Origin: Schizophyllum amplum | Lineage: Eukaryota; Basidiomycota; Agaricomycetes; Agaricales; Schizophyllaceae | NCBI GenBank assembly: GCA_007026445.1 | Contig: VDMD01000044.1 | Location: forward strand, 124,001-188,000 | Direction of reading: 5' to 3' | DNA length: 64,000 nt | Part shown: positions 1 through 11,850 of the stretch, in pieces | How positions within the stretch are numbered: the first letter of the stretch is position 1 | Layout of the letters: every line of letters starts with the position of its first letter | The notes under the pieces: generated by a model | The model's input: only the letters and a program-made list of their open reading frames with translations | Database searches by the model: none | Told to the model about the DNA's origin: nothing | Made by a program: the position numbers and the translations under genes

Positions 1-1129
1 GCCGGCTACAGCTCTCAGTCGGTTCTTGTACCACTACGTTCCCCTTACTCGCTTTTTGCTGCTTTTTCGTGCTCTTCGTGCTCTGCTCTCATAGCCCTGC
101 TCTACTCGCTCTGACACTCGATACTAGTACTAGCTACTGATGTAGACAAGTATACAATATACACGCTGTTTGACGATGACTACGAGACCCATGTGTGAAC
201 AGCCTGGTGGTGATTGCCAACGCCTGGATGGCCTCGCAGCCTCGTTAACGCGTTAGCTACATCGTGAGCACCGCCAATGCCTTAGCTACCTTAGGAGGTC
301 CCTCACACCTTAGATGCCTTAGGAGGTCCCTCACGCGTTACCTACCTCGTCAGATCGCGTGACCTTGCAAGGTAAGCCGGACCTGCCCAGGAAAATGCAA
401 TACACGCAGGTACCTAACGTGTGGAGGTACCTTCCCAGGCGTTAGGGACCTCGCAAGCCTAGTCTAAGCTTTTAGCAAAATGTCTGATGCGTGAAGTCAC
501 CCGGGTGCCTAGCGCACGGAGACTTCGGGGCGGCGCTCCTTCTTCCACTCGTGCAGGCCACGGACGACAGCTTCGGCCATTCAACAACACGGACGAGAGT
601 GGCGCGGTCCGCGCTGTGCACTCACATGCCGCCCCCGCTCGACACGCGCATCAAGCCGGCTTCGGCGACCAGCACTGCCGTCAGACTCTCCAATGTCCAC
701 TGAGCGCCGCCAAGCCACCTGCGCCCACGGCCGTATCGCGTGACTGGAGCCTGCATGCCCAGAGCCGTTCACCGTCGAAGCTCTCAGTGCTGAATATTCA
801 TGCCCGCAGTTGCCGTGACGGAAGATGAAAGGCGAGCGCCGAGCGAAGATGCAAGCCGGACCATCACGTGCAATCACGTGCTCTCAGCTTCATCTTTTCC
901 GTCCGTTTCGACCGGCTGGGATGAGCACGCAAGGAGTTTAAGTATGGCATGGCTATGACATAGTAGAGACAGCGGGGCGAGTGCACCTTCGGGGCAGCAT
1001 ATCAATCATCTCGCTGCTCGGACTGCAGTAACACAGGCACTTGTCGAAGCCCGCGCCTTGCGTTGCACTCGTCTTCTCTCAGGCTCTCGTCCTCCACAAC
1101 TCAACTCTCATACACCTTACCGCTCCCAA
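1..1129. other. Intergenic region, no supported gene
   Basis: No reading frame here has convincing coding character; the overlapping frames at about 490-880 on both strands look like chance. The only structure seen is a short duplication at about 290-336, where a segment ending in TTAGGAGGTCCCTCAC occurs twice in direct orientation, with looser CCTCG/ACCTNNC echoes up to about 440. The end of this stretch is the 3' flank of the FAD monooxygenase gene. Confidence 0.5.
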
Positions 1130-3291
1130 TTACTCATCCTGCCCCAGCAGCTTCAGGGCCTCCTCAACTTGATTGTCGATAGATGTGGTCCACGCCCTAT
1201 ATTATCGCATTAGCCATGTCCCTTCACACTCAACGTCAAATGGAGCTCACCACTCCCAATCACTCTGGATCTGCGCGCCCAATTTCGGTAGCACGCGCCG
1301 CACAGTGGTGTCGTCCAAGGCGTCGTAGTCTCCGCCGCGGATACCAAGACCCTCTTCGTCCAGAATGTTACCACCGAGCGCGTTATAGTCCAGCGCCACC
1401 AAATGCCCATTCACTCGCGAGTTCTCCTGCACGTTGAGGGAGAACGGCCGGCGGACGGTATTGTACGCCTGCAATGCGGTGGAAATCGTGCCGCGCGTGG
1501 TCCGGGGGTCGCCGAGGACGTGAGCGAGGATCCAGGCGTCCTGGGAATGAAAGTTAGCGAGGAGGTTGCCTAAGTTGGGAAGCGGAATCGCACCTCGGTA
1601 GCCTGCCCCGCGCCGCTGCCTTGAAAGGACGTCATCGCATGAGCCTGGAGATAGGTGAGATCACAACAATGAATAAGAGTTTGGACCGGCGATAGGACTT
1701 ACCGCGTCGCCTAGTAGAGCCACCCTCCCATGTGCGTAGGTCAGCAGTCCGGCGGAATGGGTAGTGTGAACGGCCCAGCGGAGGGCGCTGTCGCCGACGC
1801 ACTGGCGAGGTCTGGGTTAGTATCACATACTAATAGGGAACAAAGGTGAGTCGAGGAAGGGGAAGGCGAAAGTAGTGGATGAGACGATAGAAGGGTGTCG
1901 GGAGATACTGAGGAAAATCTCTCACATCCAACATCGCCTCCACCTCCGGCTCCCACCCCTTGAACATACCCGCGAACTCGGACTTGTCCGCCTTCCTCAC
2001 CCACTCGCCGGGGTGCTCGCCGTGCTCCTGCGAGAAGTCCGCCGTGAAGAATATGACGTTCAAGGCGGTGCCATTCTTAATGGTGTTGCCGAATGCGATC
2101 TGAAAAAAGACGTGAGCTCATGAAGAGACACCGAATCGGCAGCACGTACCGCATTCTTGCCACAGTACTGCAGATTACGTTAGCGACTGTGAAAGCCCGA
2201 CATAATAGCCCAAGCTTCAAAGGATATCGACGTACCATCATAGGACTAGACAGTAGCGAATGTCCCGGCGAGCGCGTCCGCAGCTGATCCGCGGGGATTA
2301 TGACCCGATACGCGACAAAGCCGCTCCAGGTGAGCTGGCCGCGCGCGCGGATATCGTCGGCTCTCGCCTTCGGGGTCACGCTCGTATCTGTCGGGGTCGC
2401 TTTCGCCTCCGCCTCCACCTCCTTCGCCAACCTCTCCACCATCACGCTCCTCACACACGACTTGAGGCCGTCCGCGCCAATGAGCACGTCGCACGTCGCG
2501 GTGGTGCCGTCGGCGAAGTGGAGCAGGACAGTCGGGGATTCTGGCCCGTTCTCGCGGTCGCCACTGATTGCGGCGGAGGAGCTTGCGTCCTCGTACGACA
2601 CCAGCCGCTTGCTGAGGACCACAGCCTTCTTGAGCTGGCCCGTGAGAACGGTCTGAAAATCGGCGCGGTGCATGCGGAGCTGGCCGCCTGTGTCAAGGAA
2701 TATCAGTATATGAGATGATGTTCCAACAGAACACTTGCCGGTCCGAATCTTGTAAAACTCATACCCGTCGACCTGGTCGCTCTTACGGAGGACGTAGGAC
2801 GTTTCTGTTGGGAGATGGAAATGCGTGTTAGTTACGCCACCTCGACTTCGACGCGGCTCCGAAGGGTGAATCTTCACTGCAGAAGCAAACTCACCTTCAT
2901 TTGGATCCCCGTCCGCCCCCGAGATCCTCAACAGCTCTTTCTCAAGGCCAAGTCGTTGGAGGATTTCTCGAGGTCCTGTGTGTCGTTCGGCTTATGAGTT
3001 CTCACTTGACCAAGCTGACAAGCCAGGCGCCCAGCCCTCGGGCAGAAAACTGGGAAGGAAGACCAAGATAAGTACTCACGCGGCCAAAACGCAATCCCTG
3101 CCCCCACTTCCGCGAGCCTTGAAGCGCTCTCGTACACCGTGACATCGACATCGTCGTATTTCGCGAGAGCGAGTGCAGTAATGAGGCCGCCTATGCCGGC
3201 GCCGCTGGGAGGTGATTCTTAGTTGCATGGAAGGGCGATTCAAAAGTAAGCCAGCTCACCAAATTGCCACGGAAAGTCTAGGCTGAGACAT
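1130..3291 (-). CDS. FAD-dependent monooxygenase (salicylate hydroxylase-like), 11 exons
   Basis: Predicted 484-residue flavoprotein of the class A aromatic hydroxylase family, which uses FAD, NAD(P)H and O2 to hydroxylate an aromatic or similar substrate. Exons by splice signals: 3291-3260, 3204-3080, 2975-2895, 2804-2739, 2687-2236, 2167-2150, 2099-1926, 1801-1703, 1644-1594, 1540-1251, 1196-1130; the frame stays open across all ten introns. Seen motifs: the N-terminal Rossmann GAGIGG (residues 12-17), an R-x-D-F segment (109-112), the DG motif in IGADG (171-175) and the second FAD/ribityl motif GRVALLGDA followed by HAM..FQG.GAGQA.ED (about 341-370). Length fits the family (about 430-490). 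No signal peptide is seen, so cytosolic is inferred. The intron at 2738-2688 starts with GC, and exon 6 is only 18 bp. The true substrate cannot be read from sequence. Confidence 0.9.
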
Positions 3292-3360
3292 AGTCGTCTT
3301 CGGGTACTCTGAGGAAGTATGGAAGAGAGTCAAGATGTCGGCGGCAATGCTACCTCGCCC

Positions 3361-3368
3361 TATATATA
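3361..3368 (-). promoter_or_regulatory. TATA-like box upstream of the FAD monooxygenase
   Basis: TATATATA lies 70-77 bp upstream of the predicted ATG at 3291, a normal distance for a fungal core promoter. Position is the only support. Confidence 0.4.
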
Positions 3369-4528
3369 CGTGATCGCTCATCATATAAGTACGCACAAGT
3401 CCTTTAAAGTTTAAATGCTTACGTGGTACGTGCATCGATGCGTGATCTCGGAGGGCTGGAGCGTCAGCTTCGCCGAGCAGAGTTAACACCAAGTTGTATA
3501 CCTCCGCCGAGCAGCGTAACCGCCGCCGAGCAGCTCCACCTTTGCCGAGCGCCGTCGTAAGCTCAAGCCCTCTCGACGCGCAGCAGGTTGAATTGTATCC
3601 TCAGTAATTCTTATTTAGTCGGCAGACGATGAGAATTTTGTACATTCTTGCGACTTTCGACGCATCACAGTAAGCGAGAAAGGTCAGCCGATCGCCATAT
3701 GGAAGCAGGAATCAAGAGCGGCATCATGTTTGCGTATGCTTGTCGCTGGCCCCCGTGACACGCCGCTTACATCACGTGATAGCGGTTTGTTTCGTGTACT
3801 ATGTACTACTACTAGTACTACTACAAAAAATCTCCGTGAGATCGGCGGTTCTAATCCCCGCCGCACATAGGAGATTGCAGCCATAGTTGAGCAAGAGAGC
3901 CGATAACGCGTCAAGAGAGCTCAGAACTACAATCAGGGTTCAAAACACAACGGTGTCAGCTGAAGCCTGAGGCGCGTAAATCACCGTCAACGCGCTCAAA
4001 GCTCAGTACTCAGTAGCTGCTCAAGCGTAGTCAATTTCAAAATTTTGTATGTGCTCCTTCACAAAGTTGCATTCCTCATGCCCTTCATTCACGATGAGTG
4101 ATCAGCAACGCATGCAGGTCCCAGGAGAGTCAAGTCGTCCAGTCTTCAACAGATTATCGTTATAGAGAAGCATTGACCTTTCATCCGAGGAGCGGACAAT
4201 GATGTGGAAGGGCTGCACTGACGAAAGATGGAAGCTGGAGCGAGGACGCTGACAGTGATTGCAAACCGAACTGACGTGCACGTAACCCAAGCCATTTCCA
4301 CACGTGCGTCGACCGTTGTGGTTCGTTTTCACCGTCATCGGCGTCCAATTTGGCGGTTTGTGAGCTTCATCGCCAAGACATGCAGCATGCAACCTCAATG
4401 ACCTCTCATCAGCGTGTTTAGTACAGAAACTGCACGTACACAGATACGCGGAAAACGAACCCTTGCGCGCAACCGGAACGTAATATAATGCTACTACGGT
4501 TTCATTGACAGAGTATCGAACGTTCACG
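3369..4528. other. Intergenic region with a tRNA-T-arm-like relic
   Basis: Promoter space between the divergent FAD gene and the first MYND gene. At 3843-3864 the plus strand reads like a degenerate tRNA T-arm (GGTTCTAATCC at 3847-3857 inside GGCGG/CCGCC), but the loop is two bases too long and no 5' half is present. A 141-codon minus-strand frame (4102-4527) has several CxxC pairs but no recognisable domain and no splice support. Confidence 0.4.
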
Positions 4529-6505
4529 ATGGTGAGCCTCTTTGTTATATGACATGCCGGTCAGCTCACGTCCCCAGTCTGTCAGTAAAATAGGCCAGAA
4601 ATTCCGCGCAGCAGGACTTTACAATGTCAGCTCGCCCGTTCCTTATCGATCTCTATACCCAACGCTGCTCCAAGACCTTTTCGACTGTCTTAACTCTACC
4701 CCTCTCCCTACCCCACCATTTGACGAGTCCTCCATCGCTCTGCTCAGCGAGGGAATCGACGCGATGCAGATCTATGCCTGCATATTCGGCAACGTCACCG
4801 GCCACCCGCCCACTTTTCACGACATGCTTCTCAAACGGCTTCCCAGCGTCTGGAAATGGATCTCGTTCCAGAACCCTCTCAACGGCAACATGATCGATGA
4901 TGTACGCGCAGGGGACACGCTGAACGGCGCGTGCCAGCTACAGGACGGGCAATTAGCGATGCCGCTCGTGCATCGCATGATGGGCATCGTTATGTTCCTC
5001 GGGCCGCTCCTCGCGAGCCCACGCAGCGTGCGCGCTCTAGCGGACATTCCTTCCATCGTGGACGACCTCCTCGGGATTCTGGTTGCTGACTCGCAGCCGA
5101 GCGTCTACTCCATGCAACACCGCTACTTCTTCGTCTTCCACCAACTCCTCTACGACGCCGACCCCGCGGTCTCCCGCCGCTTCCGCGAGGGCATGGAATC
5201 CTTCGACGAGCGATACCCAGGACAGCTCGTCTGGATATTATCAGGCCGCCTCCTGTGGTTCTTCGATCGGAGGCACGAGGCCCACGACGACGCATCCTTC
5301 GCCGTCGTCTACTCCAAGGTCCTCACCCCGGAGTTCCTGAACAACCGCCGTACAGTCGCGAATCTGCGGGCATCCGCCCTTTCACCCGTAGTTCACGCCT
5401 GCAGCTGCATCACCAAAGCAATGACGAGCTTCCCAACGTTTGACAGCTCTGGGACAAACTCTTGGGTGAGCGGACCGCCACATAAACACCTCGCCATCGC
5501 CCTCTGGTTGCGCCTGCTGGCCGCCCTACTTCTCACGCAAGATCCGTATGCGCGCGCGGCGCACTCGGACGTCATCCTCGCCGTGCGCTGTGGCCTCCTG
5601 TGGGTGGTACAGAGTATATTGTCCGCTTCCATGAGCTTGGTCCCTCAGGCGGCGCGCACGCATGCGGGGAGCTATCAGGCTGACTTGGCGCGCATCGTCA
5701 TGTACGCCATGGGCCCGGCGATGGTCTGGCCGGACTGCTTGCGCGTGCTAAAGGAGTGCGTCAGCCGGGCCCTGCCGCTTGATGCAGCGTCGGCACATAC
5801 GGTTGGGCATCCCCTCTGGTCGGCTCTCTCGACGCGCTACGAGGATCTACGCCGGGCGAAAGCTGACTACAGGAACGATGTCCAGAATCGCTACATCTGC
5901 GGCCATGTGAGTGACTTTTCTGCTCGGCCTTTGCATTCCTCACCCATCTGACTTACCGGATACATAGTGCACGCGGGAGGCGACATCAGAGGATAGCTTC
6001 AAAATCTGCGTCTGCGGCACCGCATCCTATTGCTCGAGGAGCTGTCAACGTGCTGCCTGGAAATATATACATCGGGATAACTGTTGGCCCGGTGCGACGC
6101 CTTTGCATGCTCTTCATGAAAGCTATCTTACCTAGCTACTGTATAGGGAGACTGAGAATATGTCGTCAGGAGGGCACCGAGGTTTTCCGCGACGCGCCGG
6201 ATTGCCTGACGCACGCAGAGCGCATCTACCTGCGATCTTGCCTGTTCGAGTTGATGGCAGTATACGGCGATCCCGATGCGCTACGGGCCGTTCGCTCTGT
6301 CGTAGTCGATCTGACAAATTTGACGAAGAAGGCACCGCGAATTTTGTACGGTGCACTTGATGCATCTATGGAAGACGACGAGGGGGACGCTCAGAACATC
6401 TACCATTGGATCAAAGTCAGCAGGGGAGGTGTGAAGTATCTTTTGGAGGTTAACGTCATGCCCAGAGATTCGGTATATTTGTGTACTGGCCGACGTCCTG
6501 TATAG
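4529..6505 (+). CDS. MYND-type zinc-finger protein, paralogue 1
   Basis: Predicted 604 residues in four coding exons: 4529-4531 (the ATG only), 4578-5906, 5968-6091 and 6147-6505. The start was chosen because the codon ATG is followed at once by a GTGAG donor, and the same arrangement occurs in the next two paralogues. A long, mostly helical region (about residues 10-435) is followed by a MYND finger: C442, C445, C458, C460, C466, C470, H479 and C483. The second cysteine pair is CxC rather than the usual CxxC. A roughly 110-residue C-terminal domain follows. MYND fingers bind zinc and mediate protein-protein contacts; the partner is unknown. First of three tandem plus-strand copies. Large MYND families are typical of agaricomycetes. 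Confidence 0.88.
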
Positions 6506-6903
6506 ACGTTGTAGCACCCACAAAATGTGTGTCCTGTATTTGATTGATTTTTTGTAGCCTGGTTTCTCGCATCACGCTTTCAAAGACGGACGTTACTCTG
6601 AACGTCATGTCAGGCGACGCATTTTTGAGGCACATTTTCACGATCCTAAGGACCATTGCGATATATATTTTCGATATATGTACGACTCGCGAGGCATAAC
6701 ATAGTGTGTGAGAGAGATTTGACTCCGAGTGCGAAGTCACATCTAACACGAGAAGGTGCGACCACCGATATAGGTTCGAGGCACACGAGCCTGTCGGCGG
6801 AAGCAAAACAACCCGGTGGTAGCAAACTGGGAGGGCGGAAGCAAAATCAGTAACACACCGCGGGGGCCGAACTGCAGTAAGAGTCTGACGTATGGTTGCG
6901 AAT
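6506..6903. other. Intergenic region
   Basis: 3' flank of the first MYND gene, with no coding signal or repeat that I can support. It ends at the left terminus of an inverted-repeat element. Confidence 0.5.
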
Positions 6904-7552
6904 TCTGGACAAAATGCGATTCACTACTGCTTTGGAGTGGTTTTCGTCGCGAAAGCACTCGTTTCGAGTGAAAAATAGTGGTTTTTAGTGAGTTTTCGGT
7001 CAGGAATCACGCACGACTGCTTCACTCGCTGCGTGATGACTTGCGGGACCCCCAAATCGTGAAGTCCACGCAGAACGAGTGGTTCACTCGCCGCGTGAAA
7101 TGACCACTATCAGGTCACTATCGTGGTTCACTCGATGCGTGAAAGGAGCGGTGATCACCCGGTGATCACGATCGTTATCTCCCGTCAGCCGTCTCAACTG
7201 ATCCGACCGGGAATTGCCGTGTTGTTCTCCCTTCTTGTTGTCACTAAGGTCTGCTGTTTTGAGGAAAAACGTAAATGAACAATGGAAGAATAGGCCAAGA
7301 ACATCGTAACGCAACACTGGCGCTCATTGCGCCCCCGGAGGTCAACCTATAACGAAGTTCGGCCGGGAATAGCCGAGGAGCTCCGGTTATCAATGACGGC
7401 GAAAGCACTCCTAGAGTGATTGAATGCGTGACAACGAGTGCCTAGTGAACCAGTCGGTGCGTGATATCACGCACCGAGTGGTTCACTCGAGTGCGTGATT
7501 GGGGGTCCCATAGTGGAAAATAGTGGTCCTCGATCACTCAATTTTGTCCAGA
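6904..7552. mobile_element. Small terminal-inverted-repeat element (MITE-like)
   Basis: A 649-bp segment bounded by TCTGGACAAAAT (6904-6915) and its reverse complement (7541-7552). Further inward the arms keep partial complementarity: GGGACCCCCAA near 7037-7056 against TTGGGGGTCCC near 7499-7509, plus many CACTCGxxGCGTGA motifs in both orientations. There is no coding frame and I could not find a convincing target duplication. It is most likely a non-autonomous DNA element; a decayed fold-back repeat is the alternative. Confidence 0.55.
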
Positions 7553-9308
7553 AAGGACAATCATATCTGACGCTCTATCCGATTGAGCTAAGCGGGCGAT
7601 CAGTGAGAGAGCATTTTGGAAACCGTCTGCGAGTGAGGATGAGCAGTTCAGCGTGCGAGCAGTGAGCAGTTCAGCGAGCGACCAATGATCTGTTCACCTA
7701 GCGAGAGAGTAACTGACGAAAGAGCGCGAGATGTGCCGAGTTTGAGCGGCAGTACAGTCTGGTGAGGGCAGAGGGTGGCGAGGTCGACTCCCTCGAGGCC
7801 GTTCCGGCGTTCCAAACGGCGTATCGCGGAGGAGCACTCGAGAGAGTGACCGTAAGGCCAGAAGAGAGACCGGAAGGGCGAAACGAGGTGTTCCGCGGCG
7901 AAGATGACGGTAATTTCTTTCGAACATGCCTGCTCTAGTTGATGAAGCCGCTGCCGACGAAAACGTGTATGGCGCGATGCGAGCGCATTGGATCTTCAAG
8001 AAGGGTCTGATGCATCTTCCGGATGTCAAGAAGAGGGCATGGGAGGCTTGCGCAAGGCTGACGAAGATGTTCGAGGGCTGCGTGCGCTTGGACCATCGAG
8101 TTTGCGCTTGTTTGGTCGGATGCGTATACCACGAATGTTGGCTTGGGAGCGGGGGCTTGTTGACCTGGAGAAAGCGTCCAGATGGATGATGATGTCCTAT
8201 GAGAACGTCTGAGCTAGAGGCCTAAAGAAGGGCAATCAGAGATGTGACAAGGCGGATATTCAGCCGACATGCTCACGATGTCGTTCGTCTGCATCGGACG
8301 CGCTCCCAGCCCTCAACCTCCTTAATACGAAGAATATTGTACACGCATGATATCATGTAGGGGTGGCACGCTAGAAAGGTACAAGTCAGCCAAGACACGA
8401 GTTCACCTGTCTGATTCATGGAGACTCACAAAATGATATTCCACGACTCGCCGACGACGTAGTAGATGTACATTGCAAGGCATCGCCGTTTCTTCTGAGA
8501 TTAGCCCATGGAAGCAATGGTCGCCTGTTCCTGCTGGGAGCTGCAGATGGCGGTGCTGGATAGACGGGGGAGGGTCATGCATTTGAGCTGTTGACAATGG
8601 CGGAAGTTCGTTCCCCGCAACGCGGCGCGACCGTCTCAGGACAAGAGGGGGAGCGGTAGACCGCATTCAAATAGGCTCTCATGCCTGAGGGCAGTCGTCT
8701 CCGCACGAGACTGGGTTTGGGGCAATATGGCGCAACCTGCGCACGAGCTGACGATTGCGCTGGGTAATCAAGACCTCCTGGCGAAGATCTATAGGTTATG
8801 TTTAGCATATCGGTATAGTTGGACGCAAGTGCGACGCACTTGATACATTCCGAGCCCGTGCATGTATTTCCGGGGGGATAGCTACGTCTGTCAGCCTCGC
8901 CTCTCGGCGTACTAGACGCGAAGAAGGAGAGACCGTCCTCCGTGTTCGTTCGTGGACTCGGGTATACGTTGCGTTAGTGCACAAACGCTTTATATCGATC
9001 GCAGGATCGACAGGCGAGTACGGCGAGCAACGCCGCGGGCAAAGTGGTTGAAACTGGCTTTCTGCGTATTCAATTGCATGTTCTGTGCTATGAACTATCA
9101 ATTCGCCATCGAGGATGAGCAAGAGGAGGAGTCGAACAAGATAACATGAGCGAACATGGGAATTGACAACAAGGAGCGCGCGAACAAAGCCAAGACCAAA
9201 CGGGGAAAGTGGCAAGCACGAACAAACAAAACGCGTCTCGAACCGTCACGTCGCTCGCACCAAATACCAGGCTGCCTCTGGGCCTCCGGTCCTTGTAAAT
9301 ATATCATT
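7553..9308. other. Intergenic region, no recognised gene
   Basis: Several short frames (for example 7926-8189 plus) have no recognisable domain. The minus strand at 7597-7572 carries a good tRNA 5' half (acceptor GCCCGCT, box A TAGCTCAATCGG, D-stem GCTC/GAGC), but the anticodon arm degrades and no T-arm follows, so it is a tRNA relic or the head of a tRNA-derived SINE. The end of the stretch is the promoter of MYND paralogue 2. Confidence 0.4.
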
Positions 9309-11407
9309 ATGGTGAGATGCTCAATAAACCAATGCAAATTGTGTTTTTGATATTCATGTGCAATTCCAGTCTGCGACGTCGATTTGGCGGCAGTTCTATG
9401 CTGCTTTCCCGGAGGTCGGGGGGCATATTCCCATTAACGTACTTACGACCTCGCTCTCTCGCTCCCTATTCTCTCATCTGCAACCATCTCGCATTCCCAC
9501 CCACCCACTAGACCGCGCGGACGTGGTGACAATTTCGGAAGCCATGGACGCGCTCTACATCTACGCTCGATTGGTCATCAGAATCCTCGATGCATCGAAG
9601 GACCACGAGCGCACCCTCCTGAACGCTTTCCCCGACGTCTGGCAGTGGATTCTCTTTGTCAGCCCCGAACGCGGAAATGTGGCACTGGACGACTACTGGA
9701 TGCAAGAGCTGCCCGACTCGTCCGCATGCTGGTTGCGCACGGACGGCTTCGTCGCCATGCCCACCGCCTTCCTCCTCCGCTGCTTGTCCCTCACCATTGT
9801 CGGCCTCTCCCTACACGCCCGTGGCGTGCATGTGATGGTCGCCCAGCCCGACTTCTCCGACACCGTGTTCTCCCTCTTGACGCGCGACACGCGGCCGACG
9901 AAGGACACGGCGCGCATCTACCACGGCTATACCCTCGCCGTCGTCAACCTCATCCGCAGCCACGTCCCCGCCGTCGCCAAGCGCCTCCGCGCGGACGTCG
10001 CTGCCTACGACGCGCGCCACCCGGGCCGCCTCATCTGCGCCATCGCGCACCGCTTCGCGTGGTTCTTCGATCCGCAGCTGACGAGCGAGGCGCCGGAGGA
10101 GCAGACGTTTGTGGACCGCACCTCGCTGTTTTTCGATCCCGAGTTCATGACGGATGACGCGACGGTGGCCAACCTGCAGGCTGCGCGTCCGGTGCCGGGG
10201 CTCGTGCGTCTGTTGGCAAGCGTGACGTCGCGGCCGGGCTGGGAAGAGTGCCCGCCGTTCCACCTGTACATTGTCGGCCTCTGGCTCGGCCTCATCGCGT
10301 CTATTACTGTCATACGCGCCACGCCGTCGCTGTCGAATGCCATCGTCATCTCCTCGCTCCGTTCCGGCTTCCTCCCCGTCCTTTACCAAGTTTTGTCGCG
10401 CTTGAATCCTCTGTTCGCTGCGAATATCGAAGCGCGCAATCATATGATCGACTGCAGGAGGGAAGCGGACAGCCTTACGGAGAATCTTGTCAAAGCGATT
10501 GTCTGGCCCCGCGTCCTCCGCGCCTTCGGCCTCGCATTCCAGCGTGACCAGTGTGCCATGCCGACGAAGGACGACCCAGTGGAGTGGCGCCTCCTCCTCC
10601 AGCGCTGGTCCTACTATCAGCAAGTACGCACGGGCTTCAAGGAGACCATGGCAGTTAAATTGGAGTACTGTTTCAATCCGGAGGTATGTCGATGCTACGT
10701 GCCAGCTAGACTCGCTCGCTGACGAGGTACTCAGTGTCGCGCGCCTGCGGGTCCGAACGGCGAGACAATGAAGGTCTGCGCCTGCGCCGTGGTCATCTAC
10801 TGCTCCAAAACGTGCCAAAGACGCCACTGGCGCGCCGCGCACCGCGAAACGTGCCAGTCACGCCTCCTCGGTCAGTACGAACATATCTGCGTCTGCCGAT
10901 TCAGAAATCCTGACGCCATATTTACTGTACTGCACAGACATTACACCCAACATGCCGTTGCCCCCCGGTGCCAAGTGGACAAGCGCCGACAATAAGAGCG
11001 CCACGGAGATGGAGATCTCCTTCTTCGCCCGCTGCGCGCGCGAGGTGCTCATGGACTTCGGCGAGCCCGCTCGCCTGCGCGATGTGCGGACGGTGGTCAT
11101 CGACCTCATCAGCACCGGGAAGCCGTTCAGGGCCGAGGAGCCCTCTGGCGTCAGGGCGCCGCGTATGACGAATGGCGGGCATCCAGCTCGGATTCAGCCG
11201 CCTCCGTCCATTTCGCCGTACCCGACGATCTCGTACGGCGACTACGACAACACCCCCATCCTAGATCCGGATTCGACGAGTGAAAAGCCGTACTTGCATA
11301 TCTTTGTGAGGGCGAGCCGGGGGTCGTACACGACGATTGTGAATGTGGATAGCGCGCCGCATGAGGATTGGATGTCTATCGCTGGGTTCAGGGGGGTAGG
11401 GAAGTAG
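9309..11407 (+). CDS. MYND-type zinc-finger protein, paralogue 2
   Basis: Predicted 640 residues, exons 9309-9311 (ATG only), 9370-10683, 10735-10870 and 10938-11407. It has the same order as paralogue 1: initiator codon alone in the first coding exon, a long helical exon, an exon carrying most of the MYND finger, and a C-terminal exon entered in phase 1. Finger ligands seen: C435, C440, C454, C456, C462, C466, H475, C479; the first pair has four spacer residues, the second is CxC. The C-terminal domain keeps the block that in paralogue 1 reads RSVVVDL (here RTVVIDL) but carries an extra Pro/Asp-rich stretch. The local repeats of residues FLDAL, YIYARL and VWQWI are shared with the other copies. 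Function is inferred to be protein-protein interaction only. Confidence 0.88.
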
Positions 11408-11850
11408 ATAGTGGCTCGCGCTCCTCCGCGGGATTGCTCCTGTATCTTGAGAAGGTGGCAAAGACCAGTCGCGAGTTCGCGTGTTGGGCCTTGCGCTGAG
11501 ATGGTTCGTCTCCTTACCCGATTTTCAGACTCGGCTCGGGCGCAAGAGTCACGTACGTATCCCCCCTGCAGGTTCAACTTCTCTTCGAACATCGCGTGAC
11601 GGTTGATCACGTGCTGTGAAGGTGCATCGCATGCGGATTCGTTTCTCTGCTCACGCCACCACTGCACATTTTGGCAACTGACGAGCGCGCGTCTTCTGGT
11701 TCTCCGCAGGTATACATCCGTCTTTGGCTTGTCTCAGGATCATAAATGATTCCCAGCAGTCTCAAAACCAACACTCACCCTTTCGCCAACTTATACGTCG
11801 ACGATTGATTTCACATCCGCGTCACTGCCTTCAGCAACGGAGGGTGCACG
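11408..11850. other. Intergenic region between MYND paralogues 2 and 3
   Basis: About 440 bp with no coding signal that I can support; it must hold the terminator of paralogue 2 and the promoter of paralogue 3. Confidence 0.5.

Noticed and set aside
487..877. Overlapping frames of 70-113 codons on both strands
   Set aside because: Antisense overlap, no domain, no splice support.
3843..3864. tRNA gene suggested by a GGTTCTAATCC box B
   Set aside because: The loop is too long, there is no 5' half and no acceptor pairing.
4102..4527. 141-codon minus-strand frame with several CxxC pairs
   Set aside because: No recognisable zinc-binding spacing, and it fills the promoter of MYND paralogue 1.
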